DNA of 64,000 bases from Chthoniobacter flavus Ellin428 (GTDB lineage Bacteria; Verrucomicrobiota; Verrucomicrobiia; Chthoniobacterales; Chthoniobacteraceae), in NCBI RefSeq assembly GCF_000173075.1, contig NZ_ABVL01000002.1, positions 434,001 to 498,000 on the forward strand, given 5' to 3'. The notes beneath the pieces were generated by a model. It did not search any database. It was given only the letters and a program-made list of their open reading frames with translations, and was not told the origin of the DNA. Position numbers and translations under genes: made by a program. Shown one piece after another: positions 1 through 9,308 of this stretch (positions within the stretch are counted from its first letter, which is position 1; the number at the start of each line of letters is the position of its first letter).

Positions 1-3000
1 TTTTGTTACCCAACTCATCCTGGACCTTCCACTTGAGGCCCGTAGGTGTGTAAAACGTTCTGGCGTCGTGGGTATCGGCATAGACGGTGCGAACGGGCCG
101 GTTGACTGCGTCGTATTCGGTGGTCGTAGTATGCTGAAGAGAGTCGCTGACCGTCGTGGCGTTGCCGACGTTGTCATAACCTATGGTGGTATCGGAGGTA
201 AGCGGAGGATCCAGTTGGTACTGCACGCTCTTGCCCACAGCACGATATAGATTGTCGTAGGTATTCGTCGTCGTGTATCCCCGGGGATCTTTGATCGTCG
301 TCGGCTTGAACCCCGAACTGTTGAAGACGTGGGCTCCCGCGTTGGGCCCCGTGTATTCGAAACAGGTAACATGGTTCAGGGCGTCCGTTTTCTTCTTTAA
401 TCGCTGAATCGTATCGTACTCAAAGAGGGTGACGTGATTTCGCGCATCCGTGACCGTGGAGACCGGATCGATGGCATTATCGTAAGCGTAAGTTATGTTG
501 ATGTCGCCGCTCGCCACAGTGCGCTTTTGCGATATGAGCCGGTTCAGGGCGTCGTAGGTATAGGTGGTAACGTGACCGTTTTCATCCTGCTCACTTGTCT
601 TGTTCCCACGATTGTCGTAGCCAACCGACTTCGCCGACCCGTCTGGGTAAATCACTCGCTTCAATCGATTCCGCAGATCGTATTCAAAATTCGTCGTGCG
701 AGTCAAAGCATCCGTCACCGAGATCCTATTGCCGTTTCGGTCATAGGTGTAGGATGCGGACAATGCTAGGCCATCCGGATCCACAATTTCGCTCTGGACC
801 CGCCCATTTTCGTCCAGGACATATTTCGTCACCAGATCAACTGACCAATCCGGCCCATTGAGCTTTTTGACCGTCTTTTTAGTGATGGCTCCCTTGAATG
901 TATCGCTGTAGCCGAAATCCGTCTCCTGCAAGACAGGCGAATTGGCATCTGTCGTGTAAATAATCTCGTTGGAGCGGCGACCCAAATCATCCACGGTATA
1001 AGTCCTCAGCCGCCCGTCTTCGTCGACCACGCTATCCATGATACGAAATTTGCTCTCGTCGGCGTAGTGGAAGGTTTTGACGTGCCCCAGCGCATCCGTT
1101 TGACTGGTAGGATCCGAGTAATAGAGGGCGAAGTCAGGAGATCCAAATAACCCCGCATAGACATTTATAGAATTCGGCGGGATGTAAACATCCGTATAAG
1201 CGTAACTTGTCACATTACCACTGAAATCGGTCACCGAGCTCAGCGCCATACCGGCAGTCGGATCGAAGTAGAATGTCTCCGATCCGATGCCGTAATCGAT
1301 CTTCATCTGCGTGAAAAAAACGACGTTCGGATCCCGCGGCGTGCCCGATGGAAAGGTAATATTGGCGGTCGTATCCTGCCCCAAGCTGGCAGCCAGGCTG
1401 CCCGACCAAGTATAAACGATGACGTTGGCATTGGCATCTGTCACCTGGACGACCTTATTGGTTCCTGCGGCCAGGGTCACGTGACCCGCTTCCGGATCGA
1501 AGGCTACACCGATCTGAGACGCGCCGAAGGAAAAGGTGACCGGCTGTCCTAGATTATCCGGCAAAGTGACGGATGTGACGTAAGACGGAAGCCCGGTCTG
1601 CGGATAAGGCGTGTCGCCCCTATGGAACAATTTTGTATGATCGAAATCGTAGGTAAAGGAGTAGGTCTTTTGATTGCTATCCGTAATGCTCGTGAGATCG
1701 AGGTGAAGCTTGGGAATCGGCGCACCATTGGTCAGCGCGGCCGGCGTCAGATCCTGCTCCGTGCTCAAGAAATAGTCATAAGCAATAGTAGTCGTGTCGG
1801 GACCGGTGACAGTCGTAAGGACAGTTTCGGTGAACTGAGTAGTCCCAGAGGAATAACCCTTGGTAGCGTAGCCAAACGAATACTGGTTTCCATTCGGATC
1901 CCAGATTCGCGTCACGTGGCCGGCATTATCCTGCTCAACGGAAATCGTCTGATTTACGCCCCCCGAATAGGTAATCGTCGCGGGAATGAGCGAAGCATCG
2001 GGATAGCTGAAGACCAATGTATTTCCAAATCGATCGGCGACCGTGGCCGCCGGGTAAAAGGTGTGCATCTCCCTACTGGATTTGCCATAGGTAACTGAGG
2101 TCAGATCCTTGGCTACCGGTCGGGTGTAGTCGAAGGTAATCGTGGTACCATAACGATCTGTAAAGACCTGCCCATCTGACGAAAGGGAGCACAGAAAATC
2201 CCCATTTTCCCGGCTATCCGACGGAAACGGCGCATAGCCATCCTCCGTGGTTTCACCGGTTGTTTGATGATAATGAATAAACCGGTGTTGTGCGCCGTTT
2301 TGGTCCGTGATCACGACGTAACCCTCGGTATCCGTCCCCACGAATTCCTCGTCCACGCATAAAGTGGAGACCCAGCCGGCTCCAAACGGACGGTCGGGGC
2401 GCTCATGGGGTCGAAGACCATTTGAATTGTTCCATGTCTCCGAAATCGCATTCCGACGGACTGACAAAACCAAATCGCTCCCCGCAATCGGCACGAAGAT
2501 ATCGGTGCTCTGGTGGCGAAGCCCCAAGGTGAGAGCATCGATGTAGGTCTCCTCTCTCTCCTGATCGGATTCCGCGGTTCGCTGTGGCTTGCTATCAGGA
2601 AGGGGACGGCCATTCAAACTGATCTTGCGATAGCGGGTGCCAGAAACCTCACCAGCCGGGGGACTCAAAGGCGGAGACAGGTTCGTGGTAAAGACAACGG
2701 TATCCTGCCCCAATGAAACATCATCCCCAATCACCATTCCAAATGTGATGCTTACCTGCTCGCCATTTTTGGCCGTGTTGAGGGCATAAACGGTGAAGTG
2801 CCCGGACAATGTGGACGCAGCCACGACATCCCCGTCATGCACCACTTTTCCTCGGTCGTCGACGACCAGAAAATCACTGTCATTGGTAATGTGAATCACG
2901 TAACTGGAATCCCCCATCCCCCCCGTGAGCTGAAACGTGCCGGTGGTACCCTGGCCTATGATTCCCGCACCGGTTGTCCGTTCATTCAGGTCGAGATCGG

Positions 3001-5005
3001 CCGTTATTTTGCCCGTCAAGGTAGAGCTGTCCTCAATCGTGCCATTTGCGATCATTTCGAGCCCCTGGATCACCAGGTAACTCCCATTGAGATGCCCTCC
3101 CATAAAATCTCCCGGCCCATCGACTGGATTTATTTCAAATGGTCCACACACCCCGCCACCGCTCCCTACGGACGCCGGGTGGGGGCTACCGACGAGTTGT
3201 GCCTTGGAAAGTCCGCCTGTGGTTGGAACGAAAACTACGTAAGCGGTATGAACCGTAGGGGCCGACGGATAATAGGTTATCTGATACTGCTGCTTGGTAA
3301 GACTTATCGAGCTATTATCGCTCGCCACGGAACGCATCGCGGGGGGGGCAATCTGCGCATCTTCCCAGCCCCCGTAGCCGGGCATCAATTCAACAGTATC
3401 ACCCAAAAAGTCTTCCGGTGTATAAGGCTCCGAAAGCTCGTTTGAGCCGCCTCCCTTGTCGTTTGTCCATGATTGGGTGGTCGCCGTTACCGTAACCGGA
3501 CCGCCACCCCCTGTGAATGGAGGTTCGTTAACGCCCGAATATGAAGTAGTCTGATCAAGCGTAACATGCCCATCGAGGTCCGTATTGTGGAGGTAGACAC
3601 TTCCACTCCAAAGGTAATTGGGAGGAACGATATGGCCCGTGGTGTCGCTTGTATCGATGCCGGTGCGGTCATCGGTAACCGTAGCGATCGTTTCTGCACT
3701 TCCTCCAGTGTAATTACGGACACCCAAACCATCGTTTCCCAAAGGATCGATAATCATCGTCACGTTTGTCAACGTGCTAGTTATTACCTGGGTAACATGG
3801 TTATCATCCGACATCTCCGTATCACCGTAGGTGCCGTTGGTCGACTCCTCGCGATAATAGGCGGGGACGGCAGCAGAGGTAAACTGCTTGATGCACGGAT
3901 TTCTTCTTGTTATAGTGCTGTTACTTGCCTGTTGAGAAGCGATGATCGGGACGGGCGGAGCTTCAGCCACGTTGGAGTAAAGCACTACCCCGTTTGCGTA
4001 AGTAACCCGAAGGCGGTAAACCGACGTCACATTGGCCAGCAGCGAAACTGAATCGGTGAACTGACCGGAATCCCCAGTTTGGCCCGTCGGTACCAGCGTG
4101 CTCCATTCGCCGCTTCCATTTTTTCGCTGGTATTCGACGGTTTGCGCCGAAGCTTGATTGGCCCACCAATTCAGAATAGCCGTTCCCAGATTCGGATAAT
4201 CCGTTTCGACTGTAAGGGACGGAGGAAATACGCCATTCGCACCTGGATCGTGATCTGGATCGACTGACAAGTCCTCGCCTCCTCCGCCAGGCGAAGCGTT
4301 CCCGTAAATGGGATCGGACGGACTATTTCCGCCATTTCCCAGCCGGCCGGGATGCCCGTTCGGGTTCGACATTCCAGTTTCGGTCGACCGCACCAGACTC
4401 ACCGGTAGAAAACTGCCATCAGAATCCGCCGCCACATCGAAGCTGAAGGCCATTTTCAACTGGCCGATATTGGCCATGACGTAATTCGGCGTCTTGTCCC
4501 CCGCTCCGGCCTGGTTCCATGGATCGTTCGGATTCCAAGGAAAGCCGGACGTCCAAGTCTGCGGATAGCCGTGCAGGATCAGATTGAAACGCGTATCGTA
4601 ACCCACCGCCAGCAGCCGCCGGTAAAACGGAGCGACCACCGCTTTGAGTTGACCCAGATTGATCGGCGCGTAGTTGGCCGCCCGAAACGCGGCGATTTGC
4701 TCCGGGGTGTAGTTCTGCCCCGCCCGCGGCTCAAAGCCGGCCACCAAGGCATTGATTTCATCGCCTGCTCCGCCGACCGCCGCCAGCTTCTGGTCAAGGT
4801 GCTTCTTCGCCTGGCTGGCGACATACTTTAGCTGGCCGAGATTCGCCGGCGCAAAATTACTCGGCGCCGCCCCCGCGCCAATGATGCGTGTCTGGGCGCT
4901 ATCATCCACCCACCAACCCGGGATCGTCGCCGCGTATTGCGGCACGATCAGTTGCGCCATGACCAGGCAAATGACAAAAAACCGAAGAATCCGTACGAGC
5001 ACCAT
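1..5005 (-). CDS. RHS/YD-repeat secreted protein, 3' end outside window
   Basis: The reading frame is open from the ATG at 5005 to the window edge, at least 1668 codons, so the C-terminus and any toxin tip are not visible. A hydrophobic signal-like N-terminus (residues 1-25) is followed by two copies of a verrucomicrobial motif, FAPANLGQLKYV and YAPINLGQLKAV (about residues 48-120). A long Ser/Thr-rich middle region leads to an RHS-type N-terminal domain (residues about 870-900, with SDLVLSVRRN and FGAGW). YD repeats such as YTYDALNRL and FEYDLRNRLKRV then fill the last 400 visible residues. RHS proteins are large secreted shells that often carry a variable C-terminal toxin or adhesin domain; that role here is inference. 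The gene lies 23 bases behind a head-repeat adhesin and is probably cotranscribed with it. Confidence 0.9.
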   Translation of the reverse strand, partial: MVLVRILRFFVICLVMAQLIVPQYAATIPGWWVDDSAQTRIIGAGAAPSNFAPANLGQLKYVASQAKKHLDQKLAAVGGAGDEINALVAGFEPRAGQNYTPEQIAAFRAANYAPINLGQLKAVVAPFYRRLLAVGYDTRFNLILHGYPQTWTSGFPWNPNDPWNQAGAGDKTPNYVMANIGQLKMAFSFDVAADSDGSFLPVSLVRSTETGMSNPNGHPGRLGNGGNSPSDPIYGNASPGGGGEDLSVDPDHDPGANGVFPPSLTVETDYPNLGTAILNWWANQASAQTVEYQRKNGSGEWSTLVPTGQTGDSGQFTDSVSLLANVTSVYRLRVTYANGVVLYSNVAEAPPVPIIASQQASNSTITRRNPCIKQFTSAAVPAYYREESTNGTYGDTEMSDDNHVTQVITSTLTNVTMIIDPLGNDGLGVRNYTGGSAETIATVTDDRTGIDTSDTTGHIVPPNYLWSGSVYLHNTDLDGHVTLDQTTSYSGVNEPPFTGGGGPVTVTATTQSWTNDKGGGSNELSEPYTPEDFLGDTVELMPGYGGWEDAQIAPPAMRSVASDNSSISLTKQQYQITYYPSAPTVHTAYVVFVPTTGGLSKAQLVGSPHPASVGSGGGVCGPFEINPVDGPGDFMGGHLNGSYLVIQGLEMIANGTIEDSSTLTGKITADLDLNERTTGAGIIGQGTTGTFQLTGGMGDSSYVIHITNDSDFLVVDDRGKVVHDGDVVAASTLSGHFTVYALNTAKNGEQVSITFGMVIGDDVSLGQDTVVFTTNLSPPLSPPAGEVSGTRYRKISLNGRPLPDSKPQRTAESDQEREETYIDALTLGLRHQSTDIFVPIAGSDLVLSVRRNAISETWNNSNGLRPHERPDRPFGAGWVSTLCVDEEFVGTDTEGYVVITDQNGAQHRFIHYHQTTGETTEDGYAPFPSDSRENGDFLCSLSSDGQVFTDRYGTTITFDYTRPVAKDLTSVTYGKSSREMHTFYPAATVADRFGNTLVFSYPDASLIPATITYSGGVNQTISVEQDNAGHVTRIWDPNGNQYSFGYATKGYSSGTTQFTETVLTTVTGPDTTTIAYDYFLSTEQDLTPAALTNGAPIPKLHLDLTSITDSNQKTYSFTYDFDHTKLFHRGDTPYPQTGLPSYVTSVTLPDNLGQPVTFSFGASQIGVAFDPEAGHVTLAAGTNKVVQVTDANANVIVYTWSGSLAASLGQDTTANITFPSGTPRDPNVVFFTQMKIDYGIGSETFYFDPTAGMALSSVTDFSGNVTSYAYTDVYIPPNSINVYAGLFGSPDFALYYSDPTSQTDALGHVKTFHYADESKFRIMDSVVDEDGRLRTYTVDDLGRRSNEIIYTTDANSPVLQETDFGYSDTFKGAITKKTVKKLNGPDWSVDLVTKYVLDENGRVQSEIVDPDGLALSASYTYDRNGNRISVTDALTRTTNFEYDLRNRLKRVIYPDGSAKSVGYDNRGNKTSEQDENGHVTTYTYDALNRLISQKRTVASGDINITYAYDNAIDPVSTVTDARNHVTLFEYDTIQRLKKKTDALNHVTCFEYTGPNAGAHVFNSSGFKPTTIKDPRGYTTTNTYDNLYRAVGKSVQYQLDPPLTSDTTIGYDNVGNATTVSDSLQHTTTTEYDAVNRPVRTVYADTHDARTFYTPTGLKWKVQDELGNK

Positions 5006-5028
5006 ATGCCAAGCTGGTTTTTTCGACC

Positions 5029-6414
5029 TTAATTGCCGAAGTCGCCCATGAGGATGTCCCCTTGGGCCTGGGTCATTTTCACCGCACCATCGAAACGCAC
5101 ATCACCATTGACATGCAGCTTGGCCTGAGGCGCGGCGATTCCGATACCGATGTTACCGGAGCTGATGTTGGTCTGTTGTCCATCCACGCCCGTTCCGTAA
5201 ATAAGGTTGCCGATATTCAAACAATTGGAGGCCGTTGGGTCGGGCAGCTCCGCATAGTAACCAATGACGATGTTTTGCGTTCCAGTGGTGTTGTTGAGCG
5301 CAGCCAATGTTCCAAGGAACGTGTTGTAACTCCCTGTGGTAGTGCTGAATCCCGCTCCAGCACCGATCGCCGTCGTCGAGCCATCCCAAGCATTGATAAA
5401 GTTCGCATTGAACAATGCATGGTGCCCGACGGCGGTATTTGAGCCGCCCGTAACCAGACTAAACAGCGTACTGTCGCCTACAGCAGTATTCTGACTGGTG
5501 TGGTTCGCTCGCATCAGCGCCGCGTGGCCGATTGCTACTTCATATAGATTGTCCGTCGCGCTCGACAGGGCCTGTTCTCCGATGGCGGTGTTGAATTCCC
5601 CGGTCGTGAATTCTTGGCCAGCGTGCCCCCCCACAGCAGTATTGTAGAAGCCGGTCGTCAACGATTTCAAGGTCGCAGTTCCAACGCCAACGTTGTCGCA
5701 CGCATTCTGGTCCAGGGTAGTGTTCCCCGAATTGCGACCGACAAAGATGTTGTACAGATCATAATTGAGGCCGTTCCCCCAGCTATAGGTATTCAGGATC
5801 GGCGCCACGTTACCATTGACATCGTACTGGTAAATAACACCACCAGTGGAGGAGCTGGCGGACAGCAGCATGTTGCCGGTGATCGTCAGTTGCTGGGCCG
5901 GTGTCGCCGTTCCGATGCCTACATTGCCATTACCGCCAACAACGATGCCGCCGTTGCCAACCAAGCCAAATCCCAAGCTCCCGTTGGCCGCGGTGGCCAC
6001 AGGCTGGCCGTTGATCAAGATCTGCGCGCTGCTACCATTCGGATTGATGACGATGGGAAAAGTAGGACTTCCGGAAGTGGAACTCGGATCGACCAACGAC
6101 AAAATGTTGTTCGTATCCAACTTCATCTGCAGCCTCCCCACCGAGGTTGAATCCAGAGCCTGCCACTGCCATTCCGCTGTCGCCTTGCCGATGCTTTGAA
6201 CGAACACGCCCGTAGTCCCGTTTTCGGTGTAACCCAGCGAAACATACGGCGCACCGCTGCTATCTTTTTCCAAAGTCAGCGTCGGCCATTGAAATACATT
6301 TGCTGAATCGGTGTAACCCTGAATCGTCAGGGTTCCCTGCACCGGTGTATCGGCCTTGGCTAATTGGACCAACGCCGCAGCTACCACGGCCAGGAAGACG
6401 GAATTCTTGTTCAT
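5029..6414 (-). CDS. YadA-like head-repeat secreted adhesin
   Basis: 461 residues with a signal peptide (residues 1-22, ending near AKADTP). The middle holds repeats of the trimeric autotransporter head type, [N-T-A-V/I-G] about every 14-28 residues (for example YNTAVGGHAG, FNTAIGEQAL, SNTAVGHHAL). They are flanked by two GNIGIG/GNVGIG elements with LHVNGDVRFDG near the end, a pattern shared with phage tail-fibre and verrucomicrobial surface proteins. No C-terminal beta-barrel anchor or Ser-Lys intramolecular chaperone domain is visible, so it is probably released or held by a partner. The RHS gene starts 23 bases downstream, suggesting an operon. The ATG at 6414 has no clear Shine-Dalgarno site. 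Confidence 0.85.
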   Translation of the reverse strand: MNKNSVFLAVVAAALVQLAKADTPVQGTLTIQGYTDSANVFQWPTLTLEKDSSGAPYVSLGYTENGTTGVFVQSIGKATAEWQWQALDSTSVGRLQMKLDTNNILSLVDPSSTSGSPTFPIVINPNGSSAQILINGQPVATAANGSLGFGLVGNGGIVVGGNGNVGIGTATPAQQLTITGNMLLSASSSTGGVIYQYDVNGNVAPILNTYSWGNGLNYDLYNIFVGRNSGNTTLDQNACDNVGVGTATLKSLTTGFYNTAVGGHAGQEFTTGEFNTAIGEQALSSATDNLYEVAIGHAALMRANHTSQNTAVGDSTLFSLVTGGSNTAVGHHALFNANFINAWDGSTTAIGAGAGFSTTTGSYNTFLGTLAALNNTTGTQNIVIGYYAELPDPTASNCLNIGNLIYGTGVDGQQTNISSGNIGIGIAAPQAKLHVNGDVRFDGAVKMTQAQGDILMGDFGN

Positions 6415-6976
6415 AGTTCGGTTGAATGGAACGGCGATTCGCGAAACAGTTTTCTGACCTGTTGTTATCTAACTCCAATCAGGCCCTCGGAGGTGATCCC
6501 CGGGGCGCATTCAATCAATGCGATGAACCAGACTTAGCAGTCTTTGCCCCGAATTGGCGCGCATAGGACGGGAAATTGCGTAGCCTGTCAACGCGGATTC
6601 GGTGAAACCCCGCTAGTTTTCCGCGGGGTTGTAGACCAAAGCAGACATGCAATATCAGTTTACGTTATTATCCGTAAGGGAAACCCCGCTGATTGCCTGA
6701 AAAAGCGACGTGAATGGCGTCGCTGCTGTCGCTCGAAACCGGAATCGTGCGAACCAATTGGATTTGCCATCCCAAAAAAATGGGGACCCGCGGAGGCCGC
6801 AGGGACGCAGAGCAGCAACCAAAGAGAACCGCGAATGGGATTGCGGCGCACAAGTAATTTGGTCCTTTCGCGTTTATTAGCGCCCATTTGCCGTCAAAGA
6901 ATCTGCGCAAGCCGCGTACGCATTTCGGGTTAGAACTCCGATGAACATTTTTGCTCCCCCACCCGTCTATCTATTT
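6415..6976. other. Spacer with hairpin and short direct repeat, no gene seen
   Basis: No convincing coding frame in either strand. An inverted repeat AACCCCGC / GCGGGGTT (6606-6630) forms a hairpin, and the 11-base string GAAACCCCGCT occurs again at about 6680. The stretch presumably holds the promoter of the minus-strand adhesin gene at its left end; no convincing -35/-10 pair is visible. Confidence 0.4.
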
Positions 6977-7050
6977 GTGGCGGCAGCAGTGCGAACCTGC
7001 TGAAACCTGGTAATAAGCCGGGAGAAGTTCGAATCTTCAACCGCCACCAG
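6977..7050 (+). ncRNA. tRNA-shaped element, degenerate or undefined
   Basis: GTGGCGG (6977-6983) pairs with CCGCCAC (7041-7047). Inside are a D-like stem GCAG/CTGC, a 5-bp stem CCTGG/CCGGG with the 7-base loop TAATAAG, and a 4-bp stem GAAG/CTTC closing a perfect T-loop consensus TTCGAAT. The sequence ends in CCACCA. It fails as a normal tRNA: the D-loop lacks GG, the anticodon loop lacks U33, and the linker lengths are wrong (five bases before the anticodon stem, one after). It may be a tRNA remnant, an integration scar or an unrelated structured RNA. Confidence 0.3.
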
Positions 7051-7159
7051 ATTTTGGGCGCCGATGCCTTGGGGGGCGCAGCGGAGGGAAAAATGGCAGA
7101 TGGCAGACCGCAAATGGCAGGATGGGCGCCAATGGCGCGGCGTCCCTACCTGGACGTGG

Positions 7160-7513
7160 TTATTTCGGGAGACGCTGGCGGCACCAATCGTTTTCCAGTA
7201 AAGCCGCGCAACCGGCGAGCAAGGCGTCTTCGGCGCTAGGTTCGGGCGGGGGCTGTCTGAAACCCACGAAGCTGGAGCCATGGTGCGTCCAGTGCACTTC
7301 GTAAGCGGTCGCTCCACCGGAACCGGCCTTGACGATTTCAGACTCGAAGCCGCTCTCCCTGGCCTGCGTCAGGAAACGTTGCGCGATCTCTTCGTGGCGA
7401 TGTTCCAGATCCGTCTGGCCGGCCAGGAATGCGGGGTCACGGGGCGGAGCCCGCAGCCATTCCAAGATGAGGTTGCGAGCTCGATCGAGACGACGTGGCA
7501 TAGCGCTTTCCAT
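7160..7513 (-). CDS. Conserved-looking hypothetical protein
   Basis: 117 residues, no family recognised. It has ordinary soluble-protein composition: an N-terminal Arg-rich helix (PRRLDRARNLILEWL), a charged middle and a C-terminal helix (AEDALLAGCAALLENDWC). An alternative start is the ATG at 7501. A competing plus-strand frame over the same bases looks Arg/Ser-rich and shadow-like. The gene lies about 150 bases downstream of the hibernation factor gene on the same strand. Function unknown. Confidence 0.5.
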   Translation of the reverse strand: MESAMPRRLDRARNLILEWLRAPPRDPAFLAGQTDLEHRHEEIAQRFLTQARESGFESEIVKAGSGGATAYEVHWTHHGSSFVGFRQPPPEPSAEDALLAGCAALLENDWCRQRLPK

Positions 7514-7662
7514 TACCGGGAGGCGCCGTCCTCTTCAAGGAACAAGCGACACCGCGCCTGTGGCCACGCGAGATCATCGGCGCAACCTCGTTCGCGGACC
7601 GGCGGACGGGATCGAAGTCTGTGGACCACGATCCCGCCCAACGCCTCACGGCGCGTGAAAAA

Positions 7663-8066
7663 TCAGGCCGCCGCGTGTGTCTTTACTTCGTGCCGCAGGC
7701 AGTGCACATAGTCGCGCAATTGCCGGCGCAGCGCGGCGAAGCCGTCGCGGATGGCCACATAGACGTCCTTGTGCGGTGCCTCGATGTTCTGCGCCTTGTG
7801 CGCACGCCCATCCGTGTCTGCTCGAGGATGGCTCGCACCGTGGGTTTCTGGGTCACGACGAGTTCCTTGCCGGGCACGCCGAGTTCGATGCGCACATGGA
7901 AAGGTTCGCCATGATGATGATGCTTCTGCGGCGCTTCAATTACCACCGAACAACTCGTAATCCGGTCGAAATACTTGCCGAGCTTTTCCGTTTCTTTTTG
8001 AACGCGCTCGGTGACGGCTTCCGACGGGGCCATATTACGGAATGTAGTTTGAGCTGTGGTGGTCAT
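7663..8066 (-). pseudogene. hpf: Ribosome hibernation promoting factor, frameshifted
   Basis: The first two thirds (from MTTTAQTTFRNMAPSEAV) match the HPF/RaiA fold: an N-terminal beta-strand, helix AVTERVQKETEKLGKYFDRI, strands with SCSVVIEAP and FHVRIELGVPGKELVV. The frame is lost near 7800-7815. In the neighbouring frame the expected C-terminal helix continues (APHKDVYVAIRDGFAALRRQ) to a TGA at 7663. One missing G in a GGG run would restore a protein of about 134 residues. The family binds the 30S subunit and silences ribosomes in stationary phase. The start at 8066 is chosen over an in-frame one at 8090 because homologs begin close to the first strand. Probably a functional gene with a sequence error. 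Confidence 0.75.
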
Positions 8067-8399
8067 GGTTTGGTTTTTCATTGGTTTCAAGAAATCGAGA
8101 GAACCCGCTCGCCACCGTCAGGGCCGGAGCGCTGTCCTTGGGACGATGATCGTCGCCCGTTGTTTCCCGCCATTGGTCGAACCGTCTGCCGACACTTCCT
8201 CCAAGAATTCGACCGAATCGGGCGTAACTCTTCGTTCACGGGAATATTATCGTCGCAGACCCCGTTCCTTGTCGCCAAAATTTTACAATAATTTTCTTGG
8301 TGAATAGCAAGTCATTCGCCGCCATTTTGCGACCGCCTTTTCGCGTCCGCAGCACGACACAAAGGCCGACCTTGCGGTGAACATTCCGCCCTACTGATC
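8067..8399. other. Spacer upstream of hpf
   Basis: No gene seen. The stretch 8270-8310 is clearly AT-rich against its surroundings (AAAATTTTACAATAATTTT) and lies about 210 bases upstream of the hpf start, so it is the likeliest promoter region. I could not assign boxes with confidence. Confidence 0.35.
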
Positions 8400-8855
8400 C
8401 TAGCCGCCGAGATCAGGATTATCCACGCCGAGCGCGTCGGCCAGGTCGGTGAGGTGCTCCTGCTCCTGGGCGATGATCTTGCGCAGCACTTCGCTCAGCG
8501 CGTATTCACCGAGGGCTTCGGCCTGCCGGATACGCTGGCGGTAGTGGATGATCGTCTGCTTCTCGTTCTCCAGGTCGAAGCGCAACATGTCTTCCGCTTT
8601 GTCGGACATCTTGACCTCTTTCGGCACGACCACGGGTGAGCCGTTGAGATAGTCGATCTGTTTGGCGATGAGCAGCGCGTGACTGAGTTCTTCCGCGGCG
8701 TGAAGGGCGAGTTCGCCGGCGATGTCGGTGTAGGCCGCGCCTTTCATCGTCTGGCTATAGACGGTGTAGGCGATGATCGCCTGATATTCGCGCGCCAGGT
8801 CTTCGTTGAGTAGCTGGATCAACTGTTCACGGGTGATTTTAACGGAGTCGCTCAT
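8400..8855 (-). CDS. Ferritin-like/bacterioferritin-type protein
   Basis: 151 residues, four-helix ferritin-like fold. Metal-site candidates are E23, the pair E56/H59 (AAEELSHA), E98 and E131/H134 (AQEQEHL), which is the E...ExxH...E...ExxH diiron pattern. The helix spacing matches bacterioferritin-like proteins lacking the haem methionine region. Likely role: iron storage/oxidation or stress protection in the cytoplasm. It lies upstream of hpf on the same strand but separated by 333 bases, so probably has its own promoter. ATG at 8855. Confidence 0.85.
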   Translation of the reverse strand: MSDSVKITREQLIQLLNEDLAREYQAIIAYTVYSQTMKGAAYTDIAGELALHAAEELSHALLIAKQIDYLNGSPVVVPKEVKMSDKAEDMLRFDLENEKQTIIHYRQRIRQAEALGEYALSEVLRKIIAQEQEHLTDLADALGVDNPDLGG

Positions 8856-9308
8856 ACTGACACTTCGCGTCCCCCGCCCCGCGTGGCTGTTTGTGGGTGG
8901 CTGGTGAAATTCACGACTCCCACGTTTCTGTCGTCCCTGGCGGGACTGGCTGCTTTTGGGGACGCACCTCCCAGCACTGGCGTGCTGGGCTATTTTCTTT
9001 CGCCCTGCGGGCTGGGGAATCTCGGCAGTCTTGGGCCTGATTTTATGCGTATCTTTTCCCGGAGGGGCGATGAGTCACGAGAGCGCTGGGAGGGGCGACT
9101 TCCTAGAAAAAACCCTGCACCGCGGAGCGGTATCCTTCAGGTAGGGCGCTTCGCGCCGAAGTCTTTCGGTCGGCGACTGGGAAGTCGCCGCTCCCAGCGC
9201 ATTTCGTAGCGGCATCTCTCTATTGCGGAGACTGTGTATCAAGATCTGGTCCTGGGCCGCCGCTGCAGCGACGAGCGGTCGCCTGACGACTTCGGATGTC
9301 GATTCGGC
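8856..9308. other. Repeat-bearing spacer between ferritin and argH
   Basis: No gene supported. It holds a perfect 8-bp inverted repeat CCCAGCAC / GTGCTGGG at 8970-8989 followed by a T-rich stretch on the plus strand, and one copy of the 110-base dispersed element described separately. Several weak plus-strand frames cross it but are rich in Arg/Ser and match nothing. Confidence 0.5.
9086..9197. repeat. Dispersed palindromic element, copy 1
   Basis: About 112 bases bounded by imperfect inverted ends: CTGGGAGGGGCGACTT on the left and AAGTCGCCGCTCCCAG on the right, extending to 19 bp with one mismatch. It contains CCTAGAAAA, CCCTGC and CGCGGAGCG, and a second copy with the same order lies at 33818-33926. 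Too short to code a transposase; it resembles a MITE or REP-type element. Confidence 0.8.

Noticed and set aside
7280..7711. 143-codon plus-strand frame opposite the small hypothetical gene
   Set aside because: It also overlaps the hpf 3' end and is Arg/Ser-rich with no motif.
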